Assembly: GCF_963259705.1 (NCBI RefSeq)
Contig: NC_081851.1
Location: 10,011,145 to 10,075,144 of the forward strand
DNA length: 64,000 bases
Reading direction: 5' to 3'
Source of the DNA: Myotis daubentonii
Taxonomy: Eukaryota; Chordata; Mammalia; Chiroptera; Vespertilionidae
In this document: positions 57,625 to 64,000 of the stretch, piece after piece
Layout of the letters: every line of letters begins with the position of its first letter
Position numbering within the stretch: position 1 is the stretch's first letter
The notes under the pieces: generated by a model
Seen by the model: the letters and a program-made list of their open reading frames with translations, nothing else
The model's database searches: none
Told to the model about the DNA's origin: nothing
Position numbers and translations under genes: made by a program

Positions 57625-57755
57625 TCTTAGTCTCATTCCTCCCGCCCCCGGCATCCAGCACCTTGTTCTCTGTGTCTATGGGACTCTCTCTGTTTTGTGT
57701 TGTTCATTCATTTGTTTAAATTTCGCATATAAGTGAGATTATACTTCACCCGGTA
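57625..57755 (-). mobile_element. Short old L1 3' UTR fragment, minus strand
   Basis: CATCCAGCACCTTGTTCTCT, GTGTCTATGGGACTC and TTCGCATATAAGTGAGATTA match the reverse complement of an L1M 3' UTR. Confidence 0.65.
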
Positions 57756-57779
57756 AGTTGTGACCCTTCACTGAAATTA

Positions 57780-57965
57780 TTACTCCCGGGATTGACGCCT
57801 GTGCTTTATTGGAGGACGTGGAGAGGCAGAGGCACTGGGCTCCGTGCGTGGCCGGCGGGATCCAGACAATCCGAGGCCGCGCAGCTCAGCCTCCTCGTCC
57901 GGTCCCGCCAGAGGCGGCTTCACAGTCGTGACAAGCGGAGGCTCGGCGGGCTTGGTGGGTTTTTA
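57780..57965. other. Small GC-rich patch
   Basis: About 180 bp with raised CpG, between an L1 scrap and the minisatellite. No family is recognised. Confidence 0.4.
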
Positions 57966-58104
57966 AAAGGACAGAGTCCCCAGCTGCCATTAATGTTACT
58001 GTCACTTTTCTCAATGACAGTTAGAGCTCGGGAAGCACCCACTATCAGAGCATTCAAGCTGCCAGCTCTGAAATAGTCACTTGGTCTAGGAATTAATCAG
58101 GCAG

Positions 58105-58690
58105 AGCTCGCTGCAGGAGGGAGCACTGGGAGGAGGCAAGGTGCAGGGCGGAGCACAGGGAGGAGGAGGGTGCAGGGGGAGCACTGGGAGGAGGAGGGTA
58201 CAGGAAGGAGTACTGGGAGGAGGAGGGTGCAGGGCGGAGCACTGGGAGGAGGAGAGTGCAGGAAGGAGCACTGGGAGGAGGAGGGTGCAGGGCGGAGCAC
58301 TGGGAGGAGGAGGGTACAGGAAGGAGTACTGGGAGGAGGAGGGTGCAGGGGGAGCACTGGTAGGAGGAGGGTGCAGGGCGGGACACTAGGAGGAGGAGGG
58401 TGCAGCACAGAGCACTGTGAGGAGGAGGGTACAGGAAGGAGTACTGGGAGGAGGAGGGTGCAGGGGGAGCACTGGGAGGAGGAGGGTGCAGGGCGGAGCA
58501 CTGGGAGGAGGAGGGTGCAGCACAGAGCACTGTGAGGAGGAGGGTACAGGGAGGAGCACTGTTAGGAGGAGGGTGCAGGGCGGAGCACAGGGAGGAGGAG
58601 GGTGCAGGGGGAGCACTTGGAGGAGGAGGGTGCAGGCGGAGCACTGGGAGGAGGTAGGATGCAGGGGAAGCACTGGGAGGAGCATGTGAA
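58105..58690. repeat. 29-bp G-rich minisatellite, about 20 units
   Basis: The unit is built from GGGAGGAGGAGGGTGCAGGG followed by CGGAGCACT, with point variants (TACAGGAAGGAGTACT and others) in an alternating higher-order pattern. Because 29 is not a multiple of three and no frame has stops, both strands show long spurious open frames. Flanking it are inverted copies of a roughly 20-bp TTYAARCTGCCAGCKCTGAA sequence (58053 and 58743). Confidence 0.95.
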
Positions 58691-58960
58691 AATGTGAGTG
58701 AGCAGTGTAGGCTTACCCCAGATTGAGTGAGAGCTGCGACCTTCAGCGCTGGCAGTTTAAACTCTTCATTGAAGTGTAATGTACATACAGAAAATACATA
58801 TACACACATATGTCCTGATTAATTTTCTCATCATTATTTTATTCTTGTTATTTGAATTAGTAGATCTTTATGTACTTCAAAAATAAACAGAAGGTAAGCA
58901 TATTTTTACTGTCCATCATTAAAATGGAAAAAATGAAGACTGGGTAGATAGATATAGATG

Positions 58961-59009
<49 letters not shown>

Positions 59010-59044
59010 GGAGCCATGGCCTTTGAATGGAGGCTCATTTACAA
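58691..59044. other. Short spacer with (ACATAT)n microsatellite
   Basis: About eight ACATAT units at 58961-59010. No gene. Confidence 0.8.
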
Positions 59045-59060
59045 TGAATGCCTAGTTTTT

Positions 59061-59326
59061 TTGTGTTCTTTTTGTTGTTGTTGTTTTGTTTTTTATTAAT
59101 CCTCACCCAAGGATATTTTTCCACTGATTTTTAGGGAGAGGGAAAGACAGAGAGAAACACCCATGTGAGAGAAACACATCGATTGGTTGCCTCCTGCTCG
59201 AGCCCTGACCAAGGCCTAAGCTGGGGTGGAGCCTCAGCCAAGGTATGTGCCCCTAACTGGAATCAAACCCAGAACCCTTTGGTCCACAGGACGGTGCTCT
59301 ACCCACTGAGCCAAACTTGCTAGGGC
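59061..59326 (-). mobile_element. Ves SINE, minus strand, tail variant TCCTCACCCAAGGATA
   Basis: TSD GAATGCCTAGTTTTT (from 59046) and GAATGTCCAGTTTTT (from 59328), two mismatches. It shares the 3' tail type of the copy at 35106. Head at the right, ending CAAACTTGCTAGGGC. Confidence 0.9.
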
Positions 59327-59342
59327 TGAATGTCCAGTTTTT

Positions 59343-59924
59343 AAGCTGAAATGATAGCTAGATTTTCTATTGTTCCTCACATTCTACTTTCATTCCAACT
59401 CTTCTGTCAAAGCCATATACTTATTTATCTTCCCTGCATATGTTCTTGGGATATTTCTATTTAGTAGGAAAGCAATATTGATGAGGAGCTCTGTTTTATT
59501 TTGTCAAACAACAGAATATCTGGTCTGTTGGCCAGAATCCGTTCATCTGTTTCCACAGCTCTCACTATATCTTGGAAAGGCTGTTTCCAACACTTTCTTG
59601 GGTTCATACTTATCCAGTCACTTGTTCACTTAACGGAGGGCTAGTTGTGGGTGCCCAGCCTCAGCGCCCCTTTCTGCCTGGTCCTTGCGCTCCTGAGGAG
59701 GGTTCTTCTGCTCTGGGTTCTAGCTCCTCTGTGAGGGTGGCTTATGATAGGAACTCATCACTCCTCCCCCAGCTTCAAAAACCTCTACTATAAGCGTTAA
59801 AGGAAGAAGCAACTGAGGAGAAAAACTTCTTTTTATGAGAAGAAAACTAGGACAAAAAGTTCCTATCTTTGAATAACTAAGAAAACTTCTGGATCTGATT
59901 TTTTTTTCCTTTTATAATTCTTTT
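59343..59924. other. Intergenic sequence, nothing recognised
   Basis: No repeat or gene seen. Confidence 0.45.
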
Positions 59925-60815
59925 TTAAATTTATTGGGTGACATTGGTTAAAAAATTTATATGTTTCAAATGTGGAATTCTTTGATACATCATCTGTGCA
60001 TTGCATTGCGTGCCCACCACCCAATGTCTAGTCTTCTCTGCCACCTTATATTTGGCCCCCTTCACCCTCTTCGACATCTCCCCTTCCCCTGTACTAACCA
60101 TCATGCTGTTATCTGTGCTTGTGAGTTTGTTTGTTTGCTATATTTGTTCATTTGTGCCTTCCTGTTTTACATCCCACATATAAGTTAGATCATATGGTTC
60201 TTGTCTTTTTCCATATGACTTAATTCTCTTAGCATGATGTTCTCACAATCCATCCATGTTGTCACAAATGGCAGTATTTCATCCTTTCTTATGGCTGCAT
60301 AGTATTCCATTGTCTACAGGTACCAAATCTTCTTTATCCAATCATCCATTGAAGAACACTTAGGTTTTTTTCATACCTTAGCCACCGTGAATAATGCTGC
60401 AATGAACATACGGTGCATATATCTTTATGAATAAATGTTTTCATTGTTTTTAGGTAGATACCCAGAAGAGAGTCTGCTGGATCATATGGTAATTCTATTC
60501 TTAATTTTTTGAGGAATCTCTATACTGTTTTCCACAGTGGCTGTACCAGGCTACATTCCCACCAGCAGTGAATGAGGTTTCCTCCCCCCGCCCCCCACCC
60601 CACAACCTCTCCAGCACTTGTTATTGCTTGTCTTGTTGATAATGGCCATTCTAACAGGTGTGAGGTGGTGCTTCATTGTGACTTTGATTTGCATTTCCCT
60701 TATAGCTAATGAAGTTGAGCGTCTTTTCATACATCTGTTGGCCATTGGTATGTCTTCTTGGGAGACGTGTCTGTTCATGGACCTGACGATTTTAAAATAC
60801 TGTCTATCAAATCAC
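59925..60815 (-). mobile_element. L1 3' region, minus strand
   Basis: Reverse complement of the ORF2 C-terminus and 3' UTR: AATTTATTGGGTGACATTGG at the left, then GGCTGCATAGTATTCCATTG, CAGTGGCTGTACCAGGCTAC, TTTGATTTGCATTTCCC. ORF2-like residues ([21 protein letters not shown]) remain in one frame at 60551-60778. Better preserved than the L1 at 16.6 kb. Confidence 0.88.
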
Positions 60816-60819
60816 AGTA

Positions 60820-61313
60820 ATTAAAGAGCAGAGTTTTCAGCTTGAGCCTGTGTCCAGGGTGAGGGTGAGGGTGTATCTGGATGTGTTTGGTGATTGGAAG
60901 GGAAACAGGCAGAACCAGAACCCAGCCGCATGCGGACTTGGCAGCCGTTGAAGCCAGAGGGAGAGGGATTTAGAGGAAGTTCCCTGGAGAAGGGGATGGA
61001 AAAGTGTCTGTCTCCTGCTTTTCTCCCACCCAAGGATGAGTTCTGACCCCTGATGGGAGTTTTGCTATCGGCACACACCACACACAGGGAGAGATTCCCT
61101 GAGACTATGGTAAAAGCTGTGCTATTTCTTGGTTCAGATGACAGAGGGTGACACAGAATTAGGGGGGGGACAGCCTGGGAACCTCTCTGTGGAGCCCCTG
61201 GCTCTTCAGGGGCCAGCACACAGCCTGTGCCCACAGGGGCAGCAGACATGCCCGTGGAGGCGAGGTGTATGGTGGATGTGGTTGAGCCACAGGGTCACCT
61301 GGGAAGTCAGTGG
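60820..61313. other. Intergenic sequence, nothing recognised
   Basis: No repeat or gene seen. Confidence 0.45.
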
Positions 61314-61321
61314 GTCTAGAC

Positions 61322-61556
61322 CAGTGATGGCGAACCTATGTCACGCGTGTCAGAGGTGACATGCAAATTCATTTTTTTGGTTGATTTTTCTTTGTTAAAT
61401 GGCATTTAAATATATAAAATAAATATCAAAAATATAAGTCTTTGTTTTACTATGGTTACAAATATCAAAAAATTTCTATATGTGACACGGCACCAGAGTT
61501 AAGGTAGGGTTTTTCAAAATGCTGACACGCCGAGATCAAAAGGTTCGCCATCACTG
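61322..61556. mobile_element. Non-autonomous hAT (235 bp), perfect 8-bp TSD
   Basis: Ends CAGTGATGGCGAACCT and AGGTTCGCCATCACTG are perfect 16-bp inverted repeats. TSD GTCTAGAC at 61314-61321 and 61557-61564. It holds an octamer ATGCAAAT at 61361-61368 and no transposase. Confidence 0.95.
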
Positions 61557-61571
61557 GTCTAGACTCTAGAC

Positions 61572-61786
61572 CAGCCGTGGGCAAACTACGGCCCGCAGGC
61601 CAGATCCGGCCCGTTTGAAATGAATAAAACTAAAAAAAAAAAAAGACCGTACCCTTTTATGTAATGATGTTTACTTTGAATTTATATTAGTTCACACAAA
61701 CATTCCATCCATGCTTTTGTTCCGGCCCTCCGGTCCAGTTTAAGAACCCATTGTGGCCCTCGAGTCAAAAAGTTTGCCCACCCCTG
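61572..61786. mobile_element. Second non-autonomous hAT (215 bp), directly adjacent, perfect 8-bp TSD
   Basis: Ends CAGCCGTGGGCAAACT and AGTTTGCCCACCCCTG are inverted repeats with two mismatches. TSD CTCTAGAC at 61564-61571 and 61787-61794. A different family from its neighbour; only its own TSD lies between them. An A-run at 61632-61644. Confidence 0.93.
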
Positions 61787-61794
61787 CTCTAGAC

Positions 61795-63599
61795 TCTAGA
61801 GGGACAATTTGCAGCAAGCTGAGGTCTTGTATGAAGGCAGAGACAAGAGCCGTGGAAATCTAAGTTATTTCTAGCAAATAAATCCCTGGCAGGATTCACC
61901 GTCTGAGGAAACCCAGGGAAGCTGAGTTAATTAAAAATACATTCATGTTCCAAATGTTATCTTCCCAGGTTCTGACAGTGCCTGTTCAGGGAGCAGCTGT
62001 GTGGCCCAGTGACCCTGCAGTTCAGGCAGGACACAGTGATACTCCTTTTGTGAACTAACCAGGTTCACCACGATGTCAGGTTCTTTGGGTGAATCTGAGG
62101 AGCAGCCAGTGGCTGACGGTAAACAAAAGCTACTTGTGTCCTGCCCCACAACACTTGGTTACACAGAAAGCAACCCTCATATTTATTGAAAAGCAGGATG
62201 CCACCCACATATTTATTGAAAAGCAGGGTGAAAAATCATAAAGGCCCCTTCTGACAAGTGCTGGGAAGTCCCGCTCTCTGTCCTCCACTCTGAGTGAGAG
62301 GGTCACTGCGGGCCACACGGGCGCTCAGGCCGCCTGCTGTCCCAGCGCCACCTCGGCAGCCGGTCCTGCTTTGGAGAAGACCAGGGCCCAGACCTTACTG
62401 ACATAGGAGCAACAGGGGGTCCCCAAATCCCTCACATCCACCACAAACTTAAATGCTGCTCATTGAAAACAACCAATGACAAGTTGTCTCTGAGATCTAT
62501 GTGCCGCTTGGCAGAGCCTCAAGCGCCGGTTGAACAAATGAAATTTCAAACATTTGCCTCAAGAGTGTGGCTTCCTGTGAAAGTCCTCTGCCTTATAACT
62601 AACCGCCCCTGGGGTGCGGATTTCTGATTAGGGACTTTCAAATGTTAAGTAGCCACTCACCACGTTTTTATTGGAAGCAAATGCACTCACAGCACACCTC
62701 ACACAGCCGAGAGGGAAGTATTTGAATACGGCACAGGCGGTGTGATAGTCCCTGTGATAGAGTGAGCACCTGCAGCAAGGGTGGCCCTTCATGGGACATA
62801 AAACTGTCAGTCCCCCAGCCATTCCTAGAACACATAGTAATTCAATAAATCCAATATTTGTGCCACTGTTTGCAGTTTATAAGACCTCATACATAATCCT
62901 CATTTTAAGATGAATATCTTCGTTTTAATAACGAAGAACTCAAGTGCTGTAACACAAGCTCCTGGTTAGAGAACCTATTAATTTATGCATCATTCATCCT
63001 AGTGTTGAGTAGTTGCCGGGGATGTAGTGAGCAAGTGGGTAACATCGTTGGGTAATAACAGTCTAAAACTCAGAGCTCATTACAACAGACGTTGCTTTTC
63101 CTCGCAGGGTGGTCAGGAGCCGAGGCAGTGCCTCTGGGTGCCTTGGGCTCAGAATTTCTCGGGAGGCGCACTCAGCTGTCAGCTGAGGCTGCAGTCACTC
63201 AGTCACAAGTGGAACTGCAGGCCCCACTCCTAAGCTCTCTCTGGTAGGCATATCTCCAAGGGCTGCCTCACGGCCTGGCAGTTGGCTTGCCCTGGAGACT
63301 GACCTGAGACTCAGCCTTCCTATTACGTAATTTCAGAAATGACCTCTGGTTCTCTCTGCCATTTTCTGTGAGAGCTAGCCCATGCGTTCAGCCCACATAC
63401 ACAGGGAGAAAATTCCACAAGAACATGAGTTCCAGGGATGGGGATCGTCATGACACCACAAAGGCTGCCCAGCGAGCAAGTCATACCCAGCTCTTCCTCT
63501 GGAGCTTACAGTATGGTCACAGAGAAACTAGTATTTAAAGCGACTATTGCTCAAATTAGCTACTTACAAGTACACTGATATTTAGTTAGAATTCATTTA
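61795..63599. other. Intergenic sequence with a 30-bp tandem duplication
   Basis: Bases 62171-62200 and 62201-62230 are two copies of a 30-bp unit containing CATATTTATTGAAAAGCAGG. Otherwise no repeat or gene is recognised. Confidence 0.55.
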
Positions 63600-64000
63600 T
63601 CCTATACAATAAAAGCCTAATATGCAAATTGTCTCCTGTACCAGGAGTTCGACTGAGAGTTTGAGGGCTCGCTATGATGTGCACTGACCACTAGGAGGCA
63701 GCTCAGAACACGGCAGGTGTTGGCAATGTGGTGCTGGCAGCAGGCGGCAATGGAGGTGCTGTGAGCCCCAGTGGGTCCAACGAGAGTGGGACCACAGCGA
63801 GTTGGTGGAGCAGGTGAGTGGGTGGCACCAGTTCCCCATCCCAGCCACTGGGGGAGGGTAGTGGCAACCTCTTGCTGGCTACCTGGGGTGGGGGTGACAG
63901 GGACGAAGGTGCAGTGAGAATGTGGGGTGTCTGCCGAGCTTGCTCTCATTCCCCCTGTTACCCTCCCCCAGGACGCCAGAGTACCTGGGAGGAGCCCACC
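63600..64000 (+). mobile_element. Non-autonomous Helitron, 5' end, running off the window
   Basis: Starts TCCTATACAATAAAAGCCTA with an octamer ATGCAAAT at 63622-63629 and CCACTAGGAGGCAG (63688-63701), the degenerate counterpart of the CTCF-like site in other copies. The 3' hairpin and CTAG are not reached. Confidence 0.8.

Noticed and set aside
58093..58809. 238-codon minus-strand frame rich in P, S, C and L
   Set aside because: Translation of the 29-bp minisatellite; every third unit returns to the same frame and no frame has stops.

Overview
This window is vertebrate nuclear DNA. It is almost certainly from a vespertilionid-type bat, because tRNA-derived Ves SINEs, HeliBat-type Helitrons, and hAT and Tc1 DNA transposons with well-preserved ends occur together with old mammalian L1, L2, MIR and MLT1 copies. 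The only host protein-coding sequence I can support is at the left edge: the last 98 codons of POU3F3 (BRN1), an intronless neural transcription factor gene, followed by its 3' UTR. The other ~60 kb is the flanking gene desert.

Layout. 1-4.2 kb: POU3F3 C-terminus and a long AT-rich 3' UTR. 5.1-7 kb: CpG-rich sequence with an RFX X-box and a strong CpG island. 7-13.4 kb: sequence in which I recognise nothing. 13.4-15.7 kb: a homeodomain-motif-rich block next to a second large CpG island. In mouse, the lncRNA Pantr2 (linc-Brn1b) lies roughly 10 kb downstream of this gene, so either island could be its promoter. 16.6-28.2 kb: a transposon-dense block with an L1, a nested SINE/Tc1/SINE composite, a decayed Helitron that still encodes part of its helicase, and five Helitrons head to tail. 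28-36 kb: mostly unannotated sequence with MIR copies. 37-45.5 kb: three regulatory-looking blocks (37.1, 43.3 and 44.9 kb) between SINEs and an MLT1 LTR. 46-64 kb: old LTRs, L1s (one with a 5' inversion), an L2, four hAT elements, a homopurine microsatellite, a 29-bp minisatellite and a Helitron running off the right edge.

No second host gene is visible, and the long open frames inside CpG islands and minisatellites are compositional artefacts. The interest is regulatory and genomic. The desert probably holds POU3F3 enhancers and a lncRNA promoter. Young mobile elements have brought in CTCF-like and octamer (POU-type) motifs. Nested insertions, many with readable target-site duplications, give a relative chronology. 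Conservation calls are visual judgements from motif content; no alignment was run.
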